This document shows positions 47,301 to 57,116 of a stretch of DNA of 64,000 nt, one piece after another. The DNA is from Clytia hemisphaerica. Taxonomy: Eukaryota; Cnidaria; Hydrozoa; Leptothecata; Clytiidae. The position numbers were made by a program, and so were the translations under genes. Location of the stretch: assembly GCA_902728285.1 (NCBI GenBank), contig CACVBU010000749.1:48608-112607 (forward strand). The letters are read 5' to 3'. Position 1 is the stretch's first letter; the number at the start of each line of letters is the position of its first letter. The notes beneath the pieces are model-generated. The model was not told the origin of the DNA. It ran no database searches and worked only from the letters and a program-made list of their open reading frames with translations.

Positions 47301-50300
47301 GGTACGTAGTTTGTAAGGTTCCTAGCTTTTTCTTCCGGGTCTTTAGACTTTAACCAGAGCCTATGAAGTTGTCGTTTTTGTTTTATCTCATTCTGGACCT
47401 CTTTTTTTGATTGGTATAGCTCCCTTGAGTTTCCAGCTTTGATTGATTATCAATATATTTTATTGGAATAAACTGGCTTCTCAGATCAAGAACTTTTCCT
47501 TTAAAGATTGTCCACATATCTGTTACTGATTTTCCTCTCAATTCATTGATCAAATTTTTCGACCATTCTCCATCATTTAGGTGTTGTTTCATCTTTGTGT
47601 AGTCACCGGTTTCATAACTGTATCTTTTCGAATTGGGTTTGCGTTGAGTGTAGCAATCAAACGTAAATACCAATATGCCATGGTCGCTCTTCCCAAGGGC
47701 TCAGGTACTGAAGGTCGCTAACTTGATTTTGTTCATGAGTAAGTATTAAGTCTATCGTTGAAGGTTCGTCTGTTCCTCTGCATCGCGTTGGTTCATCAAC
47801 AAGTTGATAGAAAAACGCGTCTCTGAGAGCGTCCAAAAACTTTTCTTCCTTACTTTCCTCAGAGTGTGACGTTGTCCAGTTATCCCAGTTTATGGTTGGA
47901 TAGTTCATATCACCTAAGAGACATTTATGAGTGTATCTCTTCTCGGAAGCAATAGATTTGATCAGCTCGTTGAGTTTATCGTTGTTTTCTTCTGAATGAT
48001 TGTTGTTTGTTGGACTACGGTAAAGGCATCCAAAAACTAACACATCCCTGTCGCAAAGTCGAATTTCGATTATGCATGATTCATCAAATTCTGTCGCCGA
48101 TTTTACACCAACTATAAGATGCTTGATCGAGTTGTTAGCTAATATAATGATCCCGCGTCCTTTTTTTGATGTTATATTTTCATGGTTCACCAGCTTATAC
48201 TCTTCAAATTCGTATTCATGAGGTTCTCTCAGTGTACCAACCTTTGATTTAACTTCACAAATTGCAATCAAGTGTGGTTTTACATTTCGTGATTGCATTT
48301 TTAATTCTCCCAATTTTTCAGATGTTAGTTGGTCTGCATTGGTATACATGATTTTTATATTCTTCGCAGTTATTGTATTATCTCGTGTCTTGTTTTTTTG
48401 GGTTTTATTTCTTTCGTTATTTTCGTATTTTTTCTTACATTCTTTGGTGGAAATTGATCTTGTCGTTGGTTGTTGACCTTCTTTAGGCGGAATCCGTTTT
48501 TTGAGGAGACACGGACTCGCCAGATCCCACCTGTTTCGCTTTCATTCTTTCTTTTAGCGTCAATTACAAGATTTTTGAATTCTTTCCTTTGATCAGGGGT
48601 TAGATCTTCACAGATACTTATCCCTTTATACATATTCACACCCTTCAATACGTGAAGGTTACCGAATATACTTTCCTTTTCTTCTTCCTTGTCAAATGAA
48701 ACTAGCAATGGGCGTTTCTTGTCGGCTACTTTTGCTCCAAGTCTTGTCATATGTTTGATCTTCACCTTAGCATGAAGATTTTGAGTGAGTGTTTTCACCC
48801 ACTCCTCGTCTTTCTTCGGTTGATCATCAGTGAATTTTTCAACACCGTGAATGATGATGTTTTTTGAACGTTTTAATTTGTCCTTTTCTTCCGCAGCTTC
48901 CTCTTTGTGCACCTCTTTCACGGCTATCTTTATATCGTCGTCCGAGGAAAAAATTTGGCTGTCAGCAGAGGCCACAGCGGCGTAAGATTTTGTGCATTCC
49001 TCTTTTATCGTTGACAGGATTTGTGTTCGGAAGTCCTCGAGCTTTTTTTCCAATTTGGTTTCTACTTATTCAACAGTATGGAACGCTGGATCGTTTTTCA
49101 ACTGTTTTTTTAGTACTGTTAGCTCATTCTTTTGTGTTTCGACTATCTCCAGGAGGTGCTGTTCATTGTTCTTTAGTTTATCTATCGTTTCTTCCTTTTC
49201 TTTCACTATGGTTTTCAGCTTAGAAAGTTCAGCAGCTTGTCTGATCGAGGGTTGTGGTCCAGGATTGGGAATATCCTGGATATCTTTTGATATTTGCACG
49301 CAGTTCGTACACACGTACTTACAGTTAAGTCTCCTACCGTCTTTGAAAGCTGAGATCATGTAAGGGTGTAGTCGAGTGCAGATATAGTGGACCATCCTGT
49401 TGCAGTTTGAACAAGTCAAACAGTCCCCATTCTCGTCATCAGCGCAAGCTTGTTGGGTGCAAAGTGGGTTAGGTGTGTATCTTGATCTTGTCGACATCAT
49501 GGTTGTTGTTAATCGAGTGTGATGTTGGAATTTTAATGTTTTTGAGTGAGTTTAGGAGCGATTTTTCATAGTTTTTCAGAAAAATTCGTGATTTAGTTGA
49601 ATTTGTCTGTCGCTCCAAAAAACACGTCTTGACTCGATTTTAATTGACGTCAAAAATGAAAACGAAGATGATCATCCAATCGAAAGATGTATAAAAAATG
49701 AAAATAAAATGCTTGGTTAAGTTTTTTGACTATGTTATGGCTATTATGGTTTTATTTTTTGTCAAGATTTGCAACGAACTAAGTTTTTTTTTCGTTTTTT
49801 TTTTGGACAACCAAATTACATGATTTTTTACAAGATTCAAATGAGTGAGTATAATTTTGTGAAAGAATATTACAATGTTCTGATTCCTTTTTGCTGAGTA
49901 GACTTTATCCTTCTTTAAATTGTTATCTTTAGATATTCACAGACGACTTGAAATACATAGAGAAGAATACATATGTTGATGTGAGGCTGTTATTAAGTTT
50001 CCTTGGCGTGGCAGTGGCTGGTTATGCACTGATCTACGATTTCCTGAACCCATTCCCAGCATCCAAATGGGTTTTAGCATTCTGTGTTATCTCGTATCCT
50101 TTTCAAAACAATTATATTTTATTCAATAAGTTGTATTCTCAAGATTCCTATTTGCTGGTCCTTGCAGGTTTTTACTTTTGATTCTTTTTCCCGACAATTC
50201 TGTGTACTTACAATTTAAGTTAAGCTACAAGTTTTTATTGAATTTAACATGCCTAATGTTGGAAAATTCTCCTTGACAATCAAACTATATTAGATACTTC

Positions 50301-51935
50301 ATTTTCATGACAATTCTTACTGGATTTATGACGTTCGTCGAGAAGAATATCATTTTACTGGCCACGCAAAAAGAAGCATCTGGACTGGTGAGTTACTTCT
50401 TAATCTAATACATCTACTATAAAGATAGATTGTTTAGCTACTCCTGGTGTGTAAATTTGTTTAATCCTGCTACCGGATCTTAGCGTCTAGCAAACAAAAG
50501 AGTAGATTTAAAGGTAAATAGAGATCGAAAGTTTAGTCCCTAAAGGTGAATTTCTTGGATTTAGTGTGTTTCGTAAAATTTTATTCAATTTCAAATTTTG
50601 ACACCTGGAGACAAGCTTTCCTTGGTATAGTGAGCTCTGGTAAATTATATTGATTTAAGGGGCTTTTCAGGCCTACAAAAGGAAATTGTTTTAAGGCATT
50701 GCACTGGTTCAATCTCAATGCTACTCTCGGGTACCTAATAGCCAGGGGGTTTGGAATAAGCGGAGGTTGGGAAAAATCTCAAAACTTAATAAGCGGGGGG
50801 GGGGGGTGGAATAAAAATATCCTGGGTGGAAAACTTTTGAAAAGGAGGGTAATACTCTCGGGTACCTAATAGCCGTCCCCCCGCTAATAAATTTTCCACC
50901 CAGGACATTCTTATTCCACCCCCCCCCCCCCCGGCTTATTAATTTTTGGGAAAATGTTTTTGAAAGTTCCCTCTTTTGTCCTAATTCAGCTGTATTACCC
51001 ACCTTTTCAAAAATTTTCCACCCATGATATTTTTATTCCCCCCCCCCCGCTTATCCCGGCTATTAGGTACCCGAGAGTACAGCAGAATTAGGACAAAGAG
51101 GGAACTTTCAAAAACATTTTCCCAGGGGGGGTTGGAATAAGGATGTCCTGGGTGGAAAATTAATTAGCGGGGAGGACGGCTATTAGGTACCCAAGAGTAT
51201 TTGCATTTGTTGACCCATAGAATGTTTTCATTTTTAGGATCCTGACTCCACATGGACTATACAGACATCATTGAAACGTTTTGACGACGAATTCCTGATT
51301 GAAATGATCAAAGATGACGGAGCTACAAAGAAAACCATCACTGGATCATTAACAAGGTATTGTAAAACGTTCAAATTCCAAATATTTTTCTTCAAATCTT
51401 CTGTAGATTGGTTTCCAGTTCTTATTCCTCTTTCTACTTGAGCAACACTTTGTATCATTCCTTCCGAAATAATAACGGAGCATAGCTATAGAGAGTTGTT
51501 ATAAGAAACTTCTCAAAACAGTTGGGGAGTTGGTCTTTTAAAGGACACTGTCTTTTTAAAGTCCTAAAGCTGCTTTTGAGTTCAGTTTTATTTTCGACCT
51601 CCATATAATACCTCCTTGTTGTAAACATTTCCAACATTTCTTTGACTTTAGATCTTGGCGTGAATGAGCTGTAGATTTTCACCCGTTTTTCTCTCTTTCA
51701 GAGGTTTTAGGATTTCGGATTCCCTATAGCTTCCATTTACAGATCTTACGCAGCCTACGTGGATAACGTATACGAAAATAAGATTATCAATTCTCATTCA
51801 CTTGTGATTTCATTTTGCTTTTTCAGCTCGGTTGCAAACTATGTTGATGTGAACGGTGTCATCTTGGTCAATAAATTGAAAACAGATGTTTTAGCGCAAC
51901 ACAAAGCAATGGGTAACGAGAAGAAAAACCAATAA
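41360..51935 (+). CDS. SPCS2: Signal peptidase complex subunit 2, six exons
   Basis: Exons 41360-41377, 45532-45603, 49933-50093, 50294-50387, 51238-51356 and 51827-51935 join to 573 bp, or 190 residues plus stop. SPCS2 (SPC25) is a non-catalytic ER membrane subunit of the signal peptidase complex, linked to the translocon. Visible features: the N-terminal KVEKWDGNALKHALDDA box (human VKIDKWDGSAVKNSLDDS), two membrane segments at ~49-66 and ~77-98 with NPFPASKWVLAFCVISYF between and into them, and the luminal/cytosolic tail with WTIQTSLKRFDDEF. The protein is shorter than human (226), mostly at the N-terminus. Intron 3 is U12-type. Intron 1 holds two MITEs and a SINE, intron 2 an antisense LINE and intron 4 a nested MITE pair. 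Exon 1 is the least certain part. Confidence 0.92.
41546..41892. mobile_element. 347-bp MITE with AGGACCCTGCCGACGCACC ends, 8-bp TSD
   Basis: AGCCTGAC at 41538-41545 and 41893-41900 flank perfect inverted ends AGGACCCTGCCGACGCACC...GGTGCGTCGGCAGGGTCCT. The interior reiterates GTCCGGTG/CACCGGAC about ten times. The minus-strand open frame 41406-41780 crosses its border and is not a gene. It lies in SPCS2 intron 1. Confidence 0.9.
41906..42417. mobile_element. 512-bp MITE with CAGTCTGAGAAATCC ends, 5-bp TSD
   Basis: AAGTC at 41901-41905 and 42418-42422 flank perfect inverted ends of about 32 bp (CAGTCTGAGAAATCCTTCTA...TAGAAGGATTTCTCAGACTG). Its left target duplication begins at the base after the right duplication of the neighbouring element. 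There is no coding capacity. Confidence 0.88.
42423..44013. other. SPCS2 intron 1, unremarkable part
   Basis: No gene or bounded element is seen. It is AT-rich, with TTTTTTT/AAAAAA runs and an AT microsatellite-like patch near 43240-43290. Confidence 0.35.
44027..44282 (+). mobile_element. tRNA-derived SINE with 13-bp TSD
   Basis: TATACCCCTGTAT at 44014-44026 and 44283-44295 is a perfect target duplication. The head has an A box (GTAGTACAGTGGTAGAGCA) and a perfect B box (GGTTCAACCCC) about 45 bp later, then a tRNA-unrelated body. It ends GACTTACTTTTA without a long poly(A). Acceptor pairing is imperfect and the anticodon arm does not fold well, so it is a SINE, not a tRNA gene. Confidence 0.9.
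45532..45603 (+). CDS. SPCS2: SPCS2 exon 2
   Basis: The acceptor is ttttcag and the donor gtaaaa. It encodes VEEIKVEKWDGNALKHALDD, the conserved N-terminal box of SPC25 proteins. Confidence 0.93.
45853..48349 (-). pseudogene. LINE ORF2 (endonuclease and reverse transcriptase), broken
   Basis: The endonuclease part shows MYTNADQL, catalytic ICEVK, GCLYRSPT, LLGDMNYP, STIDLIL and, after a frameshift near 47680, KSDHGIL. A second frame change follows near 47385. The RT part has SFGPDEMYPKMLKEL and YVTPIYKSKG, then jumps near 46790 straight to IPQGSVLGPLLF and the catalytic LLFADD. The segment that normally holds RT motifs 2-4, including the first catalytic Asp, is missing. An in-frame TAA follows ELEKWS. 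The C-terminal FVRPHLEYAQSVWSPKLRR and LEAVQRRATRLV are typical of CR1/L2/Jockey LINEs. It cannot encode an active enzyme. Confidence 0.88.
48370..49500 (-). pseudogene. LINE ORF1 with one in-frame stop
   Basis: It starts at the ATG at 49498-49500. The N-terminal part has a PHD/zinc-finger-like array (CSNCNRMVHYIC and following CKYVCTNC), then a Leu/Lys/Glu coiled coil. A TAA at 49066-49068 interrupts the frame, which continues without shift to 48370. The downstream part has a basic region, then NIIIHGVEKF and KKRPLLVSFDKEEEKESI, resembling the RNA-binding domain of LINE ORF1 proteins. If the stop is ignored, the length is about 376 codons. It ends 20 bp before the first Met of ORF2. Confidence 0.8.
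49933..50093 (+). CDS. SPCS2: SPCS2 exon 3 (TM1, start of TM2)
   Basis: The acceptor is tctttag. It encodes TM1 and DFLNPFPASKWVLAFCVI, closely matching the human DYMHPFPESKPVLALCVI region. It ends with two bases of a Ser codon directly before the U12-type donor gtatcctttt. Confidence 0.95.
50094..50293 (+). other. SPCS2: U12-type (minor spliceosome) intron of SPCS2
   Basis: The donor gtatcctttt (50094-50103) is identical to the U12 GT-AG consensus. TCCTTGAC at 50270-50277 matches the U12 branch consensus TCCTTRAY, with its branch A at 50276, 17 nt before the acceptor AG. No polypyrimidine tract separates them. The exon phase and protein continuity (CVIS-YF) confirm the borders. Length is 200 bp. 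Confidence 0.93.
50294..50387 (+). CDS. SPCS2: SPCS2 exon 4 (TM2)
   Basis: The acceptor is tattag and the donor gtgagt. It encodes YFIFMTILTGFMTFVEKNII and LLATQKEASGL, completing TM2 and the post-TM basic/acidic segment (human IFLVAHRKDPTGM). Confidence 0.95.
50724..51197. mobile_element. TA-flanked MITE (CTCTCGGGTACC ends) with a same-family insertion
   Basis: The outer ends are CTCTCGGGTACCTAATAGCC (about 50724) and GGCTATTAGGTACCCAAGAG (ending about 51197), each flanked by TA. A second element with the same ends occupies about 50852-51077, also TA-flanked (TAATA/TACAG). Removing it restores GGGTAATACAGC, which matches the inner copy's own interior in reverse complement. G/C homopolymers of 10-14 bases are inside. 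It lies in SPCS2 intron 4. Confidence 0.82.
51238..51356 (+). CDS. SPCS2: SPCS2 exon 5
   Basis: The acceptor is ttttag and the donor gtattg. It encodes DPDSTWTIQTSLKRFDDEF, the family signature that follows TM2, and part of the C-terminal domain. Confidence 0.95.
51827..51935 (+). CDS. SPCS2: SPCS2 exon 6 (C-terminus, stop)
   Basis: The acceptor is tttcag. It encodes VANYVDVNGVILVNKL and a Lys-rich end (GNEKKNQ), then TAA. This matches the human KFFDHSGTLV region but ends earlier. Confidence 0.9.
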
Positions 51936-52713
51936 GCTATGTTACAGTAGATCGAATCTGTACAGCAGTTAGATTTGAGCCAAAGTCTTTCTGGCAGATG
52001 GTGGAAGAAAGTGATATTTTGTATAGAAGTTAGGATTTTATTTAATTTGGAAGAAAATACACAATCAAAAAAAATAATTTTACAACTTGAAACATTCTCT
52101 TCTTGAGATTTGTTAAAGCCTCGTTTTCAAAGTAACTATGTAAAAATAATTCAGCATTAGTAAATAAATAATACCGTAATCTACAGTAGTTTTAATTTTC
52201 GTGCACTCGGCCACGTGAAAAATTGAAAAGATTGCGATTTATTAATCGTTCTGAATTTGATCAATCCTATCTCAGTCAGGGCCCTTTAAATGAAATTGAA
52301 TTTTCAATTAAATTATCTTAAGAACTCTTGATTCATGTTAAAAATGCATCTGAATATGAAATTTAAACCTTTTTTTACAAGAACATCCAAAAGCCTTCGA
52401 ATATTCTTAGCTTGAGTTTTTTTCTTTGAGCCTAAAATGTTATTATTATTTGTTTCTAATTTTGTGAGTATTTTTGTCCATTTACCTAAGAAATCGGGCG
52501 TTTTATAGTTAGTTCGTGAAGCCTTAAACTTCTTCTTAATAATTTGGCCATGAAGCCTTATGTTCTTTTACAGTTCATTCTTATAGAATACATGTTGCTA
52601 AAATGTATAGGGCTATATATGATAAGTGTGATGATTTTACCTCTAGAAAATGTAGAAAAAAATAATAGCGGTTAAAATTTGACACATAAGTTTAGAGACG
52701 CACCATGTGAACT
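51936..52713. other. Downstream of SPCS2
   Basis: This is 3' flanking DNA. AATAAA-type hexamers occur (for example near 52163). No further gene is seen; the DNA is AT-rich with no bounded repeat. Confidence 0.35.
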
Positions 52714-52719
52714 CCTAAT

Positions 52720-53392
52720 ACACCCCTGTGTCACAGGCCCGGTGGACCCCCCACCCCGGGGGAAAAATAGGCCGAAAAATCGTCCCCGGTGGAAAAGATA
52801 TCCTACAATTTGACCCCCGGGGGAGGGCACTCAAGGTAAATGACCTACCATACGTTCGGCCCTTAAGGGTAGGATTTTCATAGTTCAGCTAGTGCACTGT
52901 AAGGGTAGGAAATTACAAGACTGCACTGAACTGCACTGTAAGGGTAGGAAATTTTGGTAAAAGGGCAATTTTTTGGTAAAATTATAACAAAATTGGTCAA
53001 TTTTGGAGGAAAAATTCCACATTTTCTTGGAAAATTGCAAAAATTTTCGCCCTTACGGGCGAAAAATTCTCGAAAAAGTGCACTGTAAGGATATGATTTT
53101 TCATGGAAATTCACTGCACTGTAAGGGTCCGATTTTAGAAGCCAAATTTTGGGCCGAACGTATGGTCGATTTCAGATCGAGTGCCCCCCCCCCGGGATTT
53201 GACCCCACTGCGAAATTACTCTATGATTTTATCCCCATTGAAAACTGAATGTAAAAAATTGCACTCCAAAACCATCCCCACTGGAATTTTCGAGCTGGAA
53301 ACAATAGATTTTCTATCCCCATTGGCTTTTTTATAGAAATTTTCATCCCCACTGTGGGAAAAAGTTCTACCGGGGCACTGAGACAGGGGTGT
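52720..53392. mobile_element. MITE with ACACCCCTGTSTCA ends and 6-bp TSD, hosting another MITE
   Basis: CCTAAT at 52714-52719 and 53393-53398 flank inverted ends ACACCCCTGTGTCACAGGCC and, reverse-complemented, ACACCCCTGTCTCAGTGCCC. Subterminal CCCCGGT/CCCCACTG words are reiterated. The CCCGGGGG element at 52816-53196 sits inside; outside that insertion only about 290 bp are its own. Confidence 0.78.
52816..53196. mobile_element. 381-bp MITE with CCCGGGGG ends and 8-bp TSD, copy 2
   Basis: ATTTGACC at 52808-52815 and 53197-53204 is the target duplication. The ends CCCGGGGGAGGGCACTC...GAGTGCCCCC..CCCGGG, the subterminal CATACGTTCGGCC pair and internal GTGCACTGTAAGGGTAGG repeats match copy 1 at 40369-40665. 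Confidence 0.87.
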
Positions 53393-53604
53393 CCTAATCT
53401 TATCAAAAAGTCTTGAACCTTTATATTATTTTCCCACTTTAAAAATTTAGCTTTAGCGAAAAATTATGATATTGACTTCTAGGTTATGAGATAGACCCGG
53501 GAGAGAAAATGAAAAAATCGGCGTTTAGTCTAGGACAGGACAAAATTCCAACCCGTGTAAGTCTGCCATTTTGAATTTTCATAGCACTTTCGAGATTCTG
53601 GGAG

Positions 53605-53869
53605 AGGATAATTACAAGGTCTCAAAAGAAGGTTGTCTATTGCTCATTCCGACATCGACTTATAACCTGACTGAAATTCGAGCCGTTACTAGCAACCCTG
53701 CGGGGCCCAAGGCGCCGAGTATGCACCCGGCACAGTGACAAGCCGTTACTAGCAACCCTGACCCTACCTAACTGTTAGTTAATCAATTCCAAACAACAAA
53801 ACCCCCGGAAAATTTAAAATGTCGGAATGAGCGATAGACAACCTTCTTTTGAGACCTTGTAATTATCCT
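53605..53869. repeat. Foldback with 51-bp arms
   Basis: The arms at 53605-53655 and 53819-53869 (AGGATAATTACAAGGTCTCA...TGAGACCTTGTAATTATCCT) differ at one base. Inside, GCCGTTACTAGCAACCCTG is directly repeated at 53683 and 53743. It is probably a MITE. A TGTTG pentanucleotide microsatellite follows at about 53900-53930. Confidence 0.72.
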
Positions 53870-53934
53870 TTTCCTTCGAATTCTGTTCGATTTTGGCTGT
53901 TATGTGTTGTGTTGTGTTGTGTTGTGCAGTTTGA

Positions 53935-54948
53935 GCTACAGCACTGGATTAAACTTGTTTTCGGTTGTTTTGTCTTTCATCTTCTCTGGTTTTGTATATC
54001 AAATCAAACAAGCCGTATATGTATAAAAGTTGCGAAGCGTTCCAGAGCCTCCTCGATTCGCAAGTTGCAAGCAAAACATTTAATGACATTCAAACACTGT
54101 ATATTCAACGATGCGGCATTTGTGTAGTTTTCCTTTACATTTGCTGCAGTCTTTCCGAATATCCTATCATTCGCAAATTTTTTATAGTCCCTCTCTGTAA
54201 AAATGACATCTGTAGATTATCTCTCATTGGTGAAAAATGAAGCTTCAACCGTTCTATTTTTCATTTTCTAGAATAAATAGCAAAAAAGTTTAAAGAAACA
54301 ACAATATAAGAAGATGAAAACACTAAACACACTCAGGGCATTTTGAGCTTAGAAAATAAAAACAAACTGTACCCTTATAATCATAAAGGTTGGTGAGTCC
54401 AGTCAAAACACAGATTTGATCTGTAGCATCACGCTTCACCTTTACAAAAATAAGGATATCTAAAATAAAAAAAAAAAAAAAACTTTCAAAACAGGACAAA
54501 GCAATTCCATATTCATAATTTCCAACAGATTGCAAGGAGGGAAAATATCTTACGGGAAACATTTTTGTAATCTAAAAGAATGCCCAAAGTGAAAGAAAAC
54601 TTCAAGTTGCCAACAAAAGTTTTCCATATTAGACGTCAAACATGGAAGAAAATTTCCAAATTGACAAAAAAAGCTTTCCACATTTAAAACACAAATACCA
54701 AGTTCAAGACAGAAGTTTCCACATTTGAAAAGAATGCAAACAAAAATGAGAAAAAAGACTTTTTGATCTAATGTTTCCAGACCATCTAAAAAAGAAAGAA
54801 AAATAACTATTAAAAAGCAACAAAAAAAGAACGACAAACCCTAACTATCAAAGGAAGACATATCACACATCGCCATCCACAACCCCGACAGAAAGTGACT
54901 GTACCACCCATACAGATTCATTCATCATTGTTTGTCACGGGAATTAAC
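53935..54948. other. Intergenic DNA
   Basis: No gene is recognised. It contains a poly(A) run at about 54465-54482 and, at 54550-54840 on the minus strand, repeated TTTTGTTNNNAANGTGGAAA-like words that open a hydrophobic frame without homology to anything I know. Confidence 0.35.
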
Positions 54949-54950
54949 TA

Positions 54951-55178
54951 CCGTGAGATTGGGTAACTTGCTTGCATCAATGGAGGCTAATAACATGCAT
55001 GGCCCTCAAATGAAAGACCTGGCTTGTCATTAAAATACAAAGTTAAATCAAAACAAAAGTGGTAGAGTAAAGATGCGCGAGCGAAGCTGCGTAGTTGTAT
55101 TTTAATGACCAGCCAGGTCATTCATTTGAGGGCTATGTATGTATAGCCTTCACTGATGCAAGTTACCCAATCTCACGG
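54951..55178. mobile_element. Foldback MITE with ~90-bp arms, TA-flanked
   Basis: CCGTGAGATTGGGTAACTTG at 54951 is mirrored at 55159-55178, and TA flanks both ends. The arms stay alignable for about 90 bp (GGCCCTCAAATGA / TCATTTGAGGGC; TTGTATTTTAATGAC at the core). The core holds GATGCGCGAGCGAAGCTGCG. No ORF is present. The segment 55179-55660 holds nothing recognised. Confidence 0.8.
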
Positions 55179-55660
55179 TACATGTGGTTTAAAAGAACGC
55201 AAAACTATGTATGCGTATAAGTCTCTATTAGGGTGAGCTGGAAAGATTAAATGAATTAACTCATATAAAGCAACAAAAGTTTTTCACATTTTAAACAGAT
55301 AAATGTGGAGGAAAATTTTTATAGTTGACAACAAAAAATTTTCCATGTTTTAAAGGCTTGTCAAAAGTGTGTTGACAACAAAGGTTTTCCACATTCAAAA
55401 TGCACAAAGAAATTTTCAAAGTACTGTAAGTTGTGCAGAATCTGGGTTCTGGGTTCACCTCGATTCAGCCGGTTTAGGTACCAGATGAGTTCACCTCTGT
55501 TTTCCTTGGTTCCCCTGGTTCACCTTTTTCTAATTCAGTTAAGTCAATATTGCAGAAGAAGAAGATTTTGATCTAAGGTTGAGTGAAAACTAACCTAAGT
55601 CAGTGAGAAAATAACAAAATTGTCCTTTTTTTGCAAGAAATTGGCATCTCTCATTCCAAC

Positions 55661-56750
55661 CATCAAAATGGAAACAAAACATTCGATTCAGGAAAGGATG
55701 ATAAGTACACTACAACATAAGCCATTTCTTGCGACAATCATACAAAAATCTTGATCCAATTCAACTCATTAAATAGCATGAACACCAAAGACAACAAAGT
55801 AAAAGAGAATAGCAACAACCTATTTTTGCCGCCATGTTTGTTGCGAAGCGAATGTACATGAGCGAAGCAGTTTTGCTATCGTGTGTGCGTACCTTTAACT
55901 TTCCATTCTTTCAACCATCTATAAGGCAGGAGATGGGAAAAACGTTTCGAATCTCCGAGTTACGCGATACCAAAATATAAAGGAGACAAAATACAAAGGA
56001 TATTGAGCGAAATGGTAACTCAAATTACCTCTGTCATATCAAATTAGACGTATACGTCAGAATGATACGAAGAACGAGTGAACCCTCCGTGACCCGTGAC
56101 ATCAATATTTAGGAGATAACAAACGTCAAGAACATCCCGGGAAATGATAAAACAAATTACCTCCGTTATAGTAAATTGATATTATTTGAATTTATTGCAA
56201 AGCGAAAGTGATGCCATTATGCTTTTTCAAAAATCAAAACAAACATGGCGGCAAAAATAGGTTGTTGCTATTCTCTTTTACTTTGTTGTCTTTGGTGTTC
56301 ATGCTATTTAATGAGTTGAATTGGATCAAGATTTTTGTATGATTGTCGCAAGAAATGGCTTATGTTGTAGTGTACTTATCATCCTTTCCTGAATCGAATG
56401 TTTTGTTTCCATTTTGATGAGGTAACGGAGGTAATTTGTTTTATCATTTCCCGGGATGTTCTTGACGTTTGTTATCTCCTAAATATTGATGTCACGGGTC
56501 ACGGAGGGTTCACTCGTTCTTCGTATCATTCTGACGTATACGTCTAATTTGATATGACAGAGGTAATTTGAGTTACCATTTCGCTCAATATCCTTTGTAT
56601 TTTATCTCCTTTATATTTTGGTATCGCGTAACTCGGAGATTCGAAACGTTTTTCCCATCTCCTGCCTTATAGATGGTTGAAAGAATGGAAAGTTAAAGGT
56701 ACGCACACACGATAGCAAAACTGCTTCGCTCATGTACATTCGCTTCGCAA
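55661..56750. repeat. Inverted, circularly permuted duplication of a 510-bp sequence
   Basis: Segment A (55661-55839, 179 bp) is the reverse complement of 56241-56419. Segment B (55841-56168, 328 bp) is the reverse complement of 56423-56750. Their order is A-B-spacer-A'-B', not the A-B-B'-A' of a normal palindrome, so one copy is permuted. Only a single mismatch was noticed. The central spacer is 72 bp. No coding capacity is evident. Confidence 0.92.
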
Positions 56751-57116
56751 AAACTATCAAAACTCAGATTACTTCTTTCGAATTTTGTCGCATTTCATAG
56801 GGTACGTTTTTTCTGGCTCTTTTTTTCCTTCGTTTTAATGTTTTATTAAACATGATCAGGCTTAGCTCTAGACTAGAGTCTGGGGAGTCCTCTCAATTCT
56901 GCCGTTTCAGAGCCAAAGGAGGTAAGTTACAAATTTTCAAAAAATCTTTTTTTTCAAAAATCATGTTTTTTTGACCTGCTCTATCAGATGTAGCCTGGAT
57001 ATCCAGGCTGTAAATTATTTATTAAGTTGAAGTTGGTTTGATATTCTACGTTTGACGTTTGATATTCGTTTGGTATTCGTTTGATATTCTCAAATTTGCG
57101 TTTTGAAGTTTTTGTG
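56751..57116. other. Spacer before the satellite array
   Basis: No gene is seen. GATATTCGTTTGGTATTCGT-type short direct repeats lie at about 57045-57095. Confidence 0.35.

Larger units (their letters stand above)
45783..49665 (-). mobile_element. CR1/L2-like non-LTR retrotransposon, defective, in SPCS2 intron 2
   Basis: The minus-strand element has a short 5' UTR with TTGACGTCAA (49644-49653), ORF1 (zinc finger, coiled coil, nucleic-acid-binding domain), ORF2 (apurinic-type endonuclease plus reverse transcriptase) and a short 3' UTR ending in an AAT microsatellite (about 45783-45800), as CR1/L2/Jockey-group LINEs do. It is antisense to SPCS2, the tolerated orientation in introns. ORF1 has a stop and ORF2 has frameshifts, a stop and an RT-core deletion, so it is dead. 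Exact outer borders are uncertain. Confidence 0.9.

Noticed and set aside
45708-49611. The 13-bp word GAATTTGTCTGTC at 45708-45720 and 49599-49611 as a target duplication of the LINE
   Set aside because: The LINE 5' region appears to extend beyond 49611 (shared TTGACGTCAA block), and its 3' end is the AAT tract at about 45783, so these words do not sit at its borders. Chance or a shared motif is more likely.
50790-51050. Long G and C runs as functional G-quadruplex sites
   Set aside because: They lie in MITE ends and in homopolymers that are prone to sequencing error; no conserved spacing is seen.
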